Numbered from the stretch's first letter, positions 53,614 to 62,945 are shown. The stretch: 64,000 nucleotides of DNA from Pseudomonadales bacterium (GCA_012103505.1 WLWP01000001.1:1054001-1118000); one strand, 5' to 3'. Notes: generated by a model from the sequence alone, not told the origin. A program made the numbers and translations.

Positions 53614-55909
53614 GTTGTTTAACCTCGTTTGCGCGAACTTCTTTGGCCTGCCAATGGGCGGGGAAAAATTGCCTCATTTTCGGAAAGCGTGGATCTATAA
53701 GGCAAAGTATACCGCGATCCTCGGGCGCGCGGATTAGTCGTCCGGCAGTTTGTAGTATTTTGGTTAGTGCTGGTTGCGTATAGGCAACCATTTGTCCGAG
53801 GCCTTGTTCACCACGATCGTCGAAATGTGCAGACTGCTTGTCACGGGCCAGACTTGGTGGCGGTAGCCCAATGCCAATGACGACGACCCCGTCCAATCGA
53901 GCCTCCAAGAAGTCTACGGATTCGCTAAGTCCACCGCCCATAACGACCAGTAACAACCCGCCATCAGAACCGAAGTCAGCCACTAACCCCTCTAGACTAT
54001 CCATGCTCGAGCCTCTGCTTTGACTACGTAATGGCATAGTCTGTTGGACATGCTTGAGTTCAGTTTCGAGCTGGCCAAGATATTCATATGAAGGGAGTGC
54101 GACCAGATAGCGCCCAGGATGGGTGCTGTAGATGTCCTCTAACAAGGTACACAACTGACTCAGCGACGCGGCGCGTTGGCGATAGTAAGTGCCTATGTCG
54201 GTAACCAAGTAGACACCAAGTTGCTCAGCAGTAAAAGGGTTCTGCGCGCGCTCTGTGTCCGCGTCCTCGAACCCTTGTACTAGCTGGTTAAGCCCGAGTG
54301 GCGACAAAGTCGCTGAAAACCGAACGTTTGAGGCGTATTCCTGACTTATCAGCTTCAAATATGGAGAAGGATCCACACAGACGTAGCTTAGTTCTCCTTC
54401 CCGACCAGCGATCCTCACGCGTGAGAAGAATGTGCCCTTGCCTAACCAATCTTGGGCTCGGGTCCAACGCAAACACTCGAAGTACAGGTCTTTTAGTTCA
54501 GGGTTATTCACAAAGTCGATTTCAAGCTTTGCAACTGTCTCTATGAGTCTGGCGGCAGCTCTGTCAGCTGATGCCAGGTCAGGTAGCTCATGCTCGCCAT
54601 CTTTCAATCCCTTACGATACTTCGCGCAAGCGCGATCGACGGAGTTCACGCGCGCCCGAATATCTGATTGGCGAATAGATTTTGCGGCGCGGATGTTCTT
54701 GCGGCTCAAAGTCACCGTTAGCATGTCCTGCGCCCGAGGTAACAGTTGATGTGCTTCGTCCGTTAGGATATGCATATCAGATTGACCTATGAACCTCTGT
54801 AGACGGACCACGGGGTCAAAAATGTAGTTGTAGTCGCCAACGACTAGATCTGCAACTAATGCCACATCGAGGGAAAGTTCGAACGGGCAGACTTCATGGC
54901 TAGCGGCAATTTTCTCGATGGCTGCCCGATCACAGTGTTTTGTTCGTACGGCTTGTTCAACTGCATCGCCGATCTTGTCGAAATAGTCTGATGCGTACTT
55001 GCAGATTTCTGGATCACAAGGCATACCTTCGACGAAGCAGATTTTTTCCTTCGCAGTGATATCAACAGCTAGCAAATGTTCGCGACTCTGATCGATCAAG
55101 GACAAGGCGTTTAGCGCCGCTTCCCTACCAGCATTACGCCCTGTGAGGAAAAACATTTGCTCATCCCCTTGCAGGGCACGAATTGTTGGATACAAAACAC
55201 CCAAGGATTTGCCGCTGCCTGTTGGTGCTTCTAGCAAGAGATTCGTTCTCGAGCGGACGGCCCTATAGACGCGCCTTGCCATTGCCTGCTGGCCTGGTCT
55301 AAATCTCGGCAAGGGGAAGTCCAATGTTTCGATCCAAGTGGCGCGTTTTTCGCTTTGCTGCGCTCGCCGTTCGCAAGAAGCAGCCAACAGACTGAGGAGC
55401 CACTGCAGATCGTCTAGCAAGTCACTTCGTTGTTTTACCCACGTGAAGTGGCGTTCTTGGAGAGTCTGAACTTCAACGTAAACCAGGTGGAGTTCAATCG
55501 GCTTACTTTCGAGCGTGGCTTGCTCAGCAGCCAACAAGCACCCGTAAAGGTAGAGTTGTCCAAAAGCGACAGGATCTTCGAGCTCCGGTAGGACTCCGCA
55601 AGCTTTAAATTCCTCGATGCGCACTTGGGAGTGCGCTTCTAACATGCCGTCAGCTCGGCCACTGATGGTGAGAGTACGTTCTTCAGTGTGATTTGCCAGA
55701 TTTAGCTGCGCCTGTACCGAATGCTTGAACGGTCTTTCTCTAATGTAGTCCGGGTTCTCGGATATGCGCTGATCTTGGACTTCCCGCTGTACACGGACCC
55801 CATCCTCTGCGTCCACGCTAGGACCGACCCTTGGCTGATATAGATCGCCTTGTCGAAAGAAGAACTCCGCGAGCTCACGCACGCTGAAAGATGTGCCGCG
55901 CACCCTCAC
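53567..55909 (-). CDS. XPD/DinG-type Fe-S helicase with an N-terminal nuclease-like domain
   Basis: This is a superfamily 2 DNA helicase of ~780 residues. Walker A is 'LLLEAPTGSGKSLGVLYP' (about 226-243) and the DEAH box is 'HILTDEAHQLLPRAQ'. Four Cys of an iron-sulfur cluster domain lie in 'KEKICFVEGMPCDPEICKYA' and in 'HEVCPFEL' (about 291, 298, 303, 341). Late motifs include 'VRFSATLSPLG' and 'ILQTAGRLIRAPEDRG'. The first ~180 residues hold a PD-(D/E)xK-like core ('SGRADGMLE' then 'VRIEEFKAC'). GTG 55909 overlaps the FAN1-like stop as GTGA. It likely unwinds damaged or branched DNA with that nuclease. Confidence 0.9.
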   Translation of the reverse strand: MRVRGTSFSVRELAEFFFRQGDLYQPRVGPSVDAEDGVRVQREVQDQRISENPDYIRERPFKHSVQAQLNLANHTEERTLTISGRADGMLEAHSQVRIEEFKACGVLPELEDPVAFGQLYLYGCLLAAEQATLESKPIELHLVYVEVQTLQERHFTWVKQRSDLLDDLQWLLSLLAASCERRAQQSEKRATWIETLDFPLPRFRPGQQAMARRVYRAVRSRTNLLLEAPTGSGKSLGVLYPTIRALQGDEQMFFLTGRNAGREAALNALSLIDQSREHLLAVDITAKEKICFVEGMPCDPEICKYASDYFDKIGDAVEQAVRTKHCDRAAIEKIAASHEVCPFELSLDVALVADLVVGDYNYIFDPVVRLQRFIGQSDMHILTDEAHQLLPRAQDMLTVTLSRKNIRAAKSIRQSDIRARVNSVDRACAKYRKGLKDGEHELPDLASADRAAARLIETVAKLEIDFVNNPELKDLYFECLRWTRAQDWLGKGTFFSRVRIAGREGELSYVCVDPSPYLKLISQEYASNVRFSATLSPLGLNQLVQGFEDADTERAQNPFTAEQLGVYLVTDIGTYYRQRAASLSQLCTLLEDIYSTHPGRYLVALPSYEYLGQLETELKHVQQTMPLRSQSRGSSMDSLEGLVADFGSDGGLLLVVMGGGLSESVDFLEARLDGVVVIGIGLPPPSLARDKQSAHFDDRGEQGLGQMVAYTQPALTKILQTAGRLIRAPEDRGILCLIDPRFPKMRQFFPAHWQAKEVRANEVKQHVREFWSKQSGSSPA

Positions 55910-57540
55910 GCTTTTTTGATTTTCATGACGCGGGCCGGTATCGCCATTTCGGCGAAGTGTTTGAACCAAAGGCGTTGCGTGGGTTGTAACTGATCGCCTG
56001 GTCCTTTGACCTCTATCAGTTCGTATCCACCTTCTTCATGAAACACCAATAGATCCGGCTGCCCTGTACGAAATTGAGCAAGACGTCGGATAAGAAATGC
56101 AGCTAAGCGTCTGATGTCGCCTATCGGAATATGCGTGAATAATTTTTCCACTGAAACGTGCTCAAAAAGTGACCAGCTAACTAAGCTATTCGCGACAAGA
56201 TACTTTTCGGTGAGGATGTGTTCGATATGTCCACGCATGGCCTGATCGTCAGCAAGATCCGCCTCGAGGGCAAGAATAGTTGATTCACGAACGCTGTAGA
56301 AATCGTCTAGATAGAGATCGTTTGGTCCTGCTTGGTACGGATTTGTAAACGCCCCAGGTAAGCCCGCAAATAAAGCGGACCAGTAGATAATCCCGGTCAT
56401 TGAGCGAATAAAGGTGTTTTCTGCGTGGATACCGAAGGACATTCCGCCTGCTGCTGCTAGATACTTTAGTGCCTGCTCTTCTATCCTCGTGTTAGGGCTT
56501 ACCGCATCGATGGTGACTTCAAAGGTTTCTGGCTGAAATCCTTTGTTACGCTGCCCAAAGCGTTCACAGAATTGCGCTTCTTCCTCGCTATAAGGTTGAG
56601 TGCGAGCAGTCTCTAGCAGTTGATTAGCAGCAGCCTTGTGTCCTTGGCGTGTAAGAAGCCTAACCGTTCGTTCGCGGGCAGGATGGCGTTCGACATGCTG
56701 GTAGATTTCACAGGCACGCGAAATTTTGTTGTTGCTTTCTAAGTGCCCAGCTATGCGCATAAGGGTGCGATCCCGACGTCGCATGAAAAATCGATCGCCT
56801 GACGCACTGAGGAGTTTTAGGGTAAGTACGCTTTCTAATTCTGGGAAGTCGTCAAGCATGTGACTCATGCGGCTGATCCTACGCATTTCCAAGTCTTGCT
56901 CGAGTGTTTGGCGATCTGAGTATTGGTTGGTCAGAGCTGTGACGGCTTCGTACTGAACAAGTCCGAGATCGTTGAGAACAAAAGTTGACCAGTCACTGTG
57001 TGTTTCGCCAAAAAAAAGAAGTTTGGCTAAATCCCACACATACGCGTTCTGTAGGCCAACTACTTTACTTACACTGCTTGAAAGGCACCGAAGTTGCTCA
57101 TCTGTATACCGGCCAAGAAACCAGGCGGTAAGTTCATTTTTCTTCCAACTACTGATTCCCTTGGCTTCAATCTCTCTCTCTTTGAGCAGTTGTACGAGTT
57201 CATCTTTACGCAACAAACCAAGATATAGATCACCTGGATGTAGTGGTTGCAGAGCGAGCATCTCGGCATTGTTCAGCTCAGCCGCCGCGGCTGGTAAGTC
57301 AGCAATCTCTCGATAATCAAGTTTGTCTAGTCGAAAAATCGGTCCCTTTCTCGTCAATAGTCGCGCTAACAGTCGTTGGGCGTCGTTTCCTAGGCCGAGG
57401 TACGTTCGAAGCTGTTGTGACTCTGCTGCGGACAATAACGTCTCGTACCGACCCAGTACATAGCCGAATAGGTGGCAGCAATTATTCTGATAGTAGTCTT
57501 CCGGTGCCGGTGCGCTGGGCGTTAACATGTAGAGGCACAC
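55906..57540 (-). CDS. FAN1-like VRR-NUC domain nuclease
   Basis: This 544-residue protein resembles bacterial FAN1, a structure-specific 5' flap nuclease able to trim interstrand crosslinks. The C-terminal VRR-NUC domain shows the metal site: 'GQPDLLVFHEEGGYELIEVK' followed by 'GPGDQLQPTQRLW' (PD...ExK...Q). The N-terminal part has a SAP-like 'LLRKDELVQLLKEREIEAKG' and 'LTAWFLGRY', then a helical TPR-like middle ('RACEIYQHVERHPARERTVR'). Start GTG 57540 or ATG 57528. It heads a long overlapping operon with the helicase next. Confidence 0.92.
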   Translation of the reverse strand: MCLYMLTPSAPAPEDYYQNNCCHLFGYVLGRYETLLSAAESQQLRTYLGLGNDAQRLLARLLTRKGPIFRLDKLDYREIADLPAAAAELNNAEMLALQPLHPGDLYLGLLRKDELVQLLKEREIEAKGISSWKKNELTAWFLGRYTDEQLRCLSSSVSKVVGLQNAYVWDLAKLLFFGETHSDWSTFVLNDLGLVQYEAVTALTNQYSDRQTLEQDLEMRRISRMSHMLDDFPELESVLTLKLLSASGDRFFMRRRDRTLMRIAGHLESNNKISRACEIYQHVERHPARERTVRLLTRQGHKAAANQLLETARTQPYSEEEAQFCERFGQRNKGFQPETFEVTIDAVSPNTRIEEQALKYLAAAGGMSFGIHAENTFIRSMTGIIYWSALFAGLPGAFTNPYQAGPNDLYLDDFYSVRESTILALEADLADDQAMRGHIEHILTEKYLVANSLVSWSLFEHVSVEKLFTHIPIGDIRRLAAFLIRRLAQFRTGQPDLLVFHEEGGYELIEVKGPGDQLQPTQRLWFKHFAEMAIPARVMKIKKA

Positions 57541-57568
57541 TTACTAGTGAATTATAGGAGACCACTCC

Positions 57569-58069
57569 TTGGTGATATCTGCAAGCTATCCGTATTGTAT
57601 TGCGACCGTTGTTACTTCTAAAGCCATCGAAGCGATGCTCGAGGCTGGAGGCGAAGGTAACTACAAAGACACCCACCCTTGGTTGATTGCCAAAGAGTTC
57701 TTCGAAAAAGCGCAAGCAGATGGTGCGTTGCTACCGATCCTTTTTGCCTCGATGAATGATGACAACCACGCGATGATCGATTTCTCTCACTGGAGTACGA
57801 TTGACGAAATTGAGGTTGTTGAGCTACATCGAGCAACGTGGGATACGCGGTGTCATTTCAATACGCTACGGACGATGAATCCTATCTTCGAACCGATCGA
57901 TTCAGTTTTTCTCAAAGCGAGCGATGAGCAGATGGCAAGGGAGCGTTTGGAAGGGATTCGTGTCAGCCGAACCGCGCTGGATGAACATCACATTCACCCG
58001 TATGCGATCTGCGAAACACCGGCGTTTATCTTAGAAAGTTTGGCAGCTGTCGATAAAGGCGATATCTGA
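57569..58069 (+). CDS. Conserved-looking protein of unknown function
   Basis: The 166-residue soluble protein has no signal peptide. It starts at TTG 57569 or GTG 57572 after TAGGAG. The sequence 'LLPILFASMNDDNHAMIDFS' followed by 'HWSTIDEIEVVELHRATW' suggests a small alpha/beta domain with many acidic residues and several His, but I cannot name a family. It is divergent from fan1 with only 28 nt between and ends 14 nt before the convergent csrA. Confidence 0.7.
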   Translation: MVISASYPYCIATVVTSKAIEAMLEAGGEGNYKDTHPWLIAKEFFEKAQADGALLPILFASMNDDNHAMIDFSHWSTIDEIEVVELHRATWDTRCHFNTLRTMNPIFEPIDSVFLKASDEQMARERLEGIRVSRTALDEHHIHPYAICETPAFILESLAAVDKGDI

Positions 58070-58083
58070 CAGCTCGGGATGGT

Positions 58084-58269
58084 TTATTTTGCAGCGGCCG
58101 CTTGCGGCTCGCCATGAATACGTAACCAAACCTCTTTGCGATGCACAGAAGCTTTTTTAGGTGCATCGATCCCCAAATGCACTTGGCTACCTCTTATTTT
58201 AAGAACCTTTAACTCGATCTCATCATCAATCATGATCGACTCTCCGGCTCGTCTGGTTAGAACCAGCAT
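58084..58269 (-). CDS. csrA: Carbon storage regulator CsrA
   Basis: The 61-residue RNA-binding post-transcriptional regulator begins 'MLVLTRRAGESIMIDDEIEL' and has 'VLKIRGSQVHLGIDAPKKAS' and 'VHRKEVW', the five-strand CsrA fold with Arg44-type RNA contacts. It binds GGA in leader hairpins and affects biofilm, secretion and central metabolism. A perfect Crp-type palindrome stands 122 nt upstream. The Ala-rich tail is usual. Confidence 0.98.
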   Translation of the reverse strand: MLVLTRRAGESIMIDDEIELKVLKIRGSQVHLGIDAPKKASVHRKEVWLRIHGEPQAAAAK

Positions 58270-58390
58270 ACGAATTCCTCTCGCAATAGATTGCAGGGGT
58301 CAATGTACGTGGGTTTCGGAGAGGGTTCTGTGAACCCCAATACAAATCAGGCGTGGGAGCTCAACGTTTCAGATTGGTGTGGCCCAGAAA

Positions 58391-58408
58391 GTGTGAGCTG
58401 CGTCACAC
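58391..58408. promoter_or_regulatory. Perfect Crp-type palindrome upstream of csrA
   Basis: GTGTGA-GCTGCG-TCACAC is an 18-nt sequence with perfect 6-nt arms and contains TGTGA-N6-TCACA, the Crp/Vfr consensus. It lies in the 180-nt space between the csrA start (58269, minus strand) and the rmuC stop (58450). csrA is the obvious target. Confidence 0.7.
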
Positions 58409-58449
58409 GGCCCGATCAGATGATTGCCGCGCTCAGCGCATGCGACTAC

Positions 58450-59934
58450 TTAAGGATCTTCGACGAGCTTACCTTGCTCGATGGACGTGGGGACGTTATC
58501 TAGATCGGTATCTGTAGCTTTTTCGATCAATTTGTTCTCTATCGGCTTCTTGACTTGCGCGCCTAGCTCGCGAAATTGCTCCGCTTGGCGCACAAGGTTT
58601 CCCTTGCCAGTAGCAAGTTTTGCAAAAGCCGAATGATAGGTTTTCTCCGCAGTCCCAAGTTGTTTGCCAAGGGTCTCCATATCCTCAACGAGGACCCTCA
58701 ACTTGTCGTATAACGCGCCCGCTTTGCGCGCTATTTCTTGCGAGTTTCTGTTTTGTTTCTCGTAACGCCAGACGTTGTTGATTATTCGAAGCGTCATCAT
58801 GAGCGTCGTTGGACTGACGATAACAATGCGTTGGGTAAAAGCCTCGGTAAATAGTCTATGGTCAGTTTCCATCGCGATGGTAAAAGCCGATTCAATGGGT
58901 ACAAACATCAGGACAAAGTCTAGGGAACGGACGTCGGGCAATTGGTCGTAGTCCTGATCGGAGAGACGTTTTACATGGGATCGCAAATTGCTCAAGTGTT
59001 GTCTCAGGAGTTTCTCACGTAGTCCTTCATCTTCTGCAGCTAGCGCTTCTTCATACGCGTTGAGACTGACCTTTGAATCTACGACCACGTCTTTGTCGTC
59101 GGGCAATCTAATCAATACATCTGGACGTTTCAGGTCACCTTTATCGGTGCGTCGTGAGGGTTGCACAAAGTACTCATGGTCTTTGCGCAAACCAGAATCT
59201 TCAAGTACGCGCTCAAGCACCAACTCTCCCCAATTGCCTTGAAGCTTTTTGTCACCCTTGAGTGCCTTGGTCAGGTTTTCCGCTTCCTCGTTGATGCGTT
59301 CACTGGCCTGTTGAAGGTTCTTGATTTCAGTCAGTAGCGATGCACGTTCCTTCGTGTCGGTGTGATACACCTCTTCGACTCGCTTGCGGAAATCAACAAT
59401 CTGCTCCCGAAATGGAGAAAGTACGGTCTGAAGTCGTGCCTTCTGTTTTTCTTCCTGGCTTTCGAAGACTTGATTGGCAAGAACACCAAACTCTTTCTTC
59501 AGTTCGACGCTAGTTTCCTTGATCATCGCTTCGCGTTCAGTGAAGCCCCGCTGTGCTTCTTCTAAGGTCGCTCTGTTGGCCGCGGCCTGAACTTGGACTG
59601 CTGCGAGCTCTTGTTGTTTAGATTGAAGCTCACTGCGTACGTCTTGAAGATGGCTCTGGGTATTTCGTAATGCTTCGATCTCTTTGGCGTGCTCAAGTTC
59701 AAGTGCGCGGTATCGGTCGCGTTCAACCTCGATTTCCCTGCTGGCTTGTTCGCGTTCGAAGAGTCTGTCCTGATTTACCTGCTGCAGCCCGGCCTCGAAG
59801 GCTGCGGTAATTGCGCGCTTGCGCAGATGCCGCCACACCAAGCTCGTTGCAAGTATCGCGAAGGCTATGCTCGCCACAGACCAAAACCAAATTTCAGTAA
59901 AAGGCCAGTTAGATAGGAACTGCAAAGTTGACAC
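58450..59934 (-). CDS. rmuC: DNA recombination protein RmuC
   Basis: RmuC is a membrane-anchored protein with a nuclease-like core that limits inversions between short repeats. The 494-residue protein has an N-terminal helix (about 12-32), a long coiled coil over residues 40-210, then the RmuC domain with 'LQGNWGELVLERVLEDSGLR', 'RPDVLIRLPDDKDVVVDSKV' (PD...DSK) and 'FVLMFVPIESAFTIAMETDH'. It starts with GTG at 59934. Complete. Confidence 0.95.
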   Translation of the reverse strand: MSTLQFLSNWPFTEIWFWSVASIAFAILATSLVWRHLRKRAITAAFEAGLQQVNQDRLFEREQASREIEVERDRYRALELEHAKEIEALRNTQSHLQDVRSELQSKQQELAAVQVQAAANRATLEEAQRGFTEREAMIKETSVELKKEFGVLANQVFESQEEKQKARLQTVLSPFREQIVDFRKRVEEVYHTDTKERASLLTEIKNLQQASERINEEAENLTKALKGDKKLQGNWGELVLERVLEDSGLRKDHEYFVQPSRRTDKGDLKRPDVLIRLPDDKDVVVDSKVSLNAYEEALAAEDEGLREKLLRQHLSNLRSHVKRLSDQDYDQLPDVRSLDFVLMFVPIESAFTIAMETDHRLFTEAFTQRIVIVSPTTLMMTLRIINNVWRYEKQNRNSQEIARKAGALYDKLRVLVEDMETLGKQLGTAEKTYHSAFAKLATGKGNLVRQAEQFRELGAQVKKPIENKLIEKATDTDLDNVPTSIEQGKLVEDP

Positions 59935-60014
59935 GTTTTCGACCTTTACTCTCGGATAACAATTTGTGAGAGTATGGCCTACTTAACACGGATTGGTGGT
60001 TCAGAGGTGCCCTC

Positions 60015-62375
60015 CTGAACATACTCATTGTCGATGACGATGCTCTTCACGGACGCAGTGTAAGGGACCTGCTCGCTGCCCACAATTATCCGGCTGATGT
60101 TGCTACATCCGGCACTGAAGGCTTAGAGAAGCTCCGTGCTGCGCATGCGAGTCCAAACCCATTCGAAGTACTGTTACTTGATCTACATATACCTGATCTC
60201 TCGGGTATTGAAATTCTAAGCGCGATCAAAGATGCCGATTTGCAGTGCAAGACGATTATCCTGAGCGGTGAGCGCGAATTGCAAACGGTTACTCCAATTC
60301 TTCGACTGGGTGCCGTTGACTATTTGCCGAAACCTTTTGATCCGACGCAACTTATCAATAGCGTTGCCAACGCACTGAGCCGTCATCAGCTTGAACAAGA
60401 AAATGCTTCGATGCATCGCGAAGTCGATGAAAATGCGCGACTCTATAAGTTCCTGCTGAACGCATCGTCCGATCTAATCTACATGCTTGACCCCACAGGC
60501 AACTTCCAGTTTGTGAACCAGCAGTTGGACGGCGTCTTTGACGTCAAACTGGATGAGTTAGTCGGCAAACCTTGGGATGCGTTGTTCGAAAAGCAACCAG
60601 GACTAATCGACGTGTTGGGTCATAAAGTTAATGAAAGACGTACCGGTATCCGAGCGACCATCGCAGATGAGTTTGAGTTTTCCTCGGATCTTGGCACCCG
60701 CCACAATTTGGAAATTTCCTCCATTGGCCTGTACGACCATGAGCGGGAAGAGAATGATTATCTCGGGACGTACGGCATTATTCGCGACGTTACAGAGTCA
60801 AAGCGTACCCGACGTCAGTTGCAGCAAAGCCAGCAAAAGTTCTACAGCCTTTTTGTCGATTGCCCTGATGCTGTCTTCATTACCAAGATTGCGACCGGTG
60901 AAATCATTGAGCGAAACCCAAAATTTGTAGAAGTCCGAACAGAAATGGGAGCCGCAGATGATGGGATGGATCACTTTCTGTGGACTGAAGACCAGCCGCG
61001 CAATGAATTTGTTCAAGGTTTGGCTAGGAACCCGAATCACTTTGACTGGCTGATAGAAACAGAAGTTGATAAGACAGAACGATACTTTGAGGTCAATGCG
61101 CGACAGCTAGAACTAGAGGGCGAGCAGTGCATGATCGCCACCGTACGCGATCGCACGCTTGAACGGCGGGCAGAGCAAGATCGGTTAACGATCCAACAGC
61201 AATTGCAACAAGCTGGACGGATGGAAGCTATCGGACAAGTCGCAGGCGGCATTGCCCATGACTTCAACAATATTCTTGCGAGCATCATCGGCTACACAGA
61301 ACTGGTGATGAATACCAGAAAGAGATTTTCAGATGAACAGATTAACCAGTACTTGGATGAGGTAGTTACTGCAGGGCATCGAGCGCGAGACCTTATATCG
61401 CAAATGCTGACGTTCACCCGTGCTCAGCGCGGCGAAACTGCCGCGATCGATGTCACACAGACCATCGCAGATGTTTCACGTATGTTGCGCGCCGCGATAC
61501 CAAGCACGATCGAACTGGACACACAATTCGATGACGACCTCCCAGCGGTCAACATCGATGCAATCCAACTACAGCAAGTCATCATAAATCTACTCATCAA
61601 CGCCCGCGACGCCATACATGGAAATGGTCGTATAGAAGTCTTCGCGAAACGTACGATATCGACATCAACCTGTCGCGTCTGTGGCGAAGAGATTAGTGGC
61701 GAGCAAGTAGCCATTAGCGTCAGGGACAATGGTCATGGGATCCTGCCTGAAATCATCGACAAGATTTTCGAGATGTATTTCACGACACGTGAAACCGATG
61801 CCGGTACAGGATTTGGTCTGTGGATGATTAACAATCTGCTGCATGAGCACGATGGTCACATAACAGTTGAATCTGAGCTTGAAGTAGGGACGACGTTCAC
61901 CATTCACCTGCCTGCAAATGATCACGAAACCGTTGTTAGCGATATAGCGCCGATTCCAGTACCAAAAATTGAAGGTCGCATTGTCGTTGTCGACGATGAA
62001 GTCTCTGTCGCAAACTTTATAGCTGAGGTTTTGCGAGACAAAGGGTATCCAACAGTTGTGTTCACAGACAGCCCGCAGGCGATGACCTATCTACAAAACA
62101 ATATGGAACAAATTGCGTTGTTGGTGACTGACGGGGCGATGCCTTTAATCACTGGAGTGGAGCTAGCAGAGTTTGCTAAATCAAGATCACCTGATTTACC
62201 AATAATATTCATTACCGCGTACACCAAGACGCACAGTGCCCAGGCACTAAAGAAGATTGGTGTCGATCATTATCTGCAGAAACCTTTCAGCATTGAGGAA
62301 ATGCTGACAGCGGTCGGTAGCTTGGTATTACAATCTGCGCCAGCACAGCTCAGTTCGCAGAGCGCTGAAGGTTAG
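60015..62375 (+). CDS. Hybrid sensor kinase REC-PAS-PAS-HisKA-HATPase-REC, apparent CTG start
   Basis: This ~786-residue cytosolic phosphorelay kinase starts with a receiver domain ('NILIVDDDALHGRS', Asp56 in 'VLLLDLHIPDLSG', Lys in 'DYLPKPFDP'). Two PAS domains (about 140-390), His415 in 'GGIAHDFNNILASIIGYTEL', an ATPase domain and a second receiver (Asp706 in 'LLVTDGAMPL') follow. No ATG, GTG or TTG exists in frame between the stop at 59967 and TTG 60240, which would cut off the phosphoacceptor. CTG 60015, preceded by AGAGGTG, stands where Met belongs. No membrane helix, no partner gene nearby. Confidence 0.88.
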   Translation: MNILIVDDDALHGRSVRDLLAAHNYPADVATSGTEGLEKLRAAHASPNPFEVLLLDLHIPDLSGIEILSAIKDADLQCKTIILSGERELQTVTPILRLGAVDYLPKPFDPTQLINSVANALSRHQLEQENASMHREVDENARLYKFLLNASSDLIYMLDPTGNFQFVNQQLDGVFDVKLDELVGKPWDALFEKQPGLIDVLGHKVNERRTGIRATIADEFEFSSDLGTRHNLEISSIGLYDHEREENDYLGTYGIIRDVTESKRTRRQLQQSQQKFYSLFVDCPDAVFITKIATGEIIERNPKFVEVRTEMGAADDGMDHFLWTEDQPRNEFVQGLARNPNHFDWLIETEVDKTERYFEVNARQLELEGEQCMIATVRDRTLERRAEQDRLTIQQQLQQAGRMEAIGQVAGGIAHDFNNILASIIGYTELVMNTRKRFSDEQINQYLDEVVTAGHRARDLISQMLTFTRAQRGETAAIDVTQTIADVSRMLRAAIPSTIELDTQFDDDLPAVNIDAIQLQQVIINLLINARDAIHGNGRIEVFAKRTISTSTCRVCGEEISGEQVAISVRDNGHGILPEIIDKIFEMYFTTRETDAGTGFGLWMINNLLHEHDGHITVESELEVGTTFTIHLPANDHETVVSDIAPIPVPKIEGRIVVVDDEVSVANFIAEVLRDKGYPTVVFTDSPQAMTYLQNNMEQIALLVTDGAMPLITGVELAEFAKSRSPDLPIIFITAYTKTHSAQALKKIGVDHYLQKPFSIEEMLTAVGSLVLQSAPAQLSSQSAEG

Positions 62376-62400
62376 CCGGTCCATTTTTTGCCCTGTTGGG

Positions 62401-62455
62401 GCGGCAAGAGTTGGGTGGCAAGAGTGGCGCCAAGAGCTGAGGCGCCAAGAGCTGT
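62401..62455. repeat. Degenerate 15-nt tandem repeat
   Basis: Two near-identical 15-nt units GGCGCCAAGAGCTG(A/T) at 62426 and 62441 are preceded by two looser copies of GGCAAGAG. The array fills the 141-nt gap after the hybrid kinase, where I see no gene or clear terminator. Confidence 0.7.
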
Positions 62456-62516
62456 TGTTATGAAATGGTGAGCTGCCTTGTTTGAACTGCAGCCCACCTT
62501 ATCTCATAGAGATGAT

Positions 62517-62945
62517 CTACCGTTCTGTAGGATCGCGACCATCGGTTGGTGCGCCGGTACCGGAAGATCCCATGAAGATCTTGCTACCGTCCTCGAAGGT
62601 CACATCTCGGCCGTTAGCACGTTGTGATCTGTCTTTGGATTGGTAACCATCAACAATTATCACTGTACCCGGAAGTAAAGACTTTCGGTTGAGGCCACGA
62701 CGCAAAAGCGTGTTTGGCGTACCGCCTTCAACCATCCAAGACTCTTTTGTTCCGTCTTCTGTGGTGTGCTCCAAATGAATCCAGGCATGCGGGTTAACCC
62801 ACTCCACCTTTGTAACCGGGCCCTTCAGGACGAGCGGACGGTTGGGATCGAACTCGGCACCGAATGCATGGTGCGACCACGCGTCAGAAGCATTCATTGC
62901 CACGACGACACATAGTAGAGCGATTGCAGAAACTCTAAAAAGCAT
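62517..62945 (-). CDS. Exported DUF6152-like protein
   Basis: The 142-residue exported protein has a signal peptide ending near 'NASDAWSHHAFGAEFD' and a single OB-like domain with 'GPVTKVEWVNPHAWIHLE', 'NTLLRRGLNRKSLLPGTVII' and 'VTFEDGSKIFMGSSGTGAPT'. This pattern fits the DUF6152 family, periplasmic proteins of unknown role in marine and steroid-degrading bacteria. The next gene upstream (63011-63856) is on the same strand, 65 nt away, and is usually its companion, from memory. Confidence 0.78.
   Translation of the reverse strand: MLFRVSAIALLCVVVAMNASDAWSHHAFGAEFDPNRPLVLKGPVTKVEWVNPHAWIHLEHTTEDGTKESWMVEGGTPNTLLRRGLNRKSLLPGTVIIVDGYQSKDRSQRANGRDVTFEDGSKIFMGSSGTGAPTDGRDPTER

Noticed and set aside
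58291-58503. Rightward open frame of 70 codons between csrA and rmuC
   Set aside because: It runs through the Crp-type palindrome and the antisense of the rmuC 3' end, and has no good ribosome site; regulatory DNA explains it better.
62376-62516. Terminator after the hybrid kinase
   Set aside because: The T run precedes the weak stem instead of following it; only degenerate repeats are clear.
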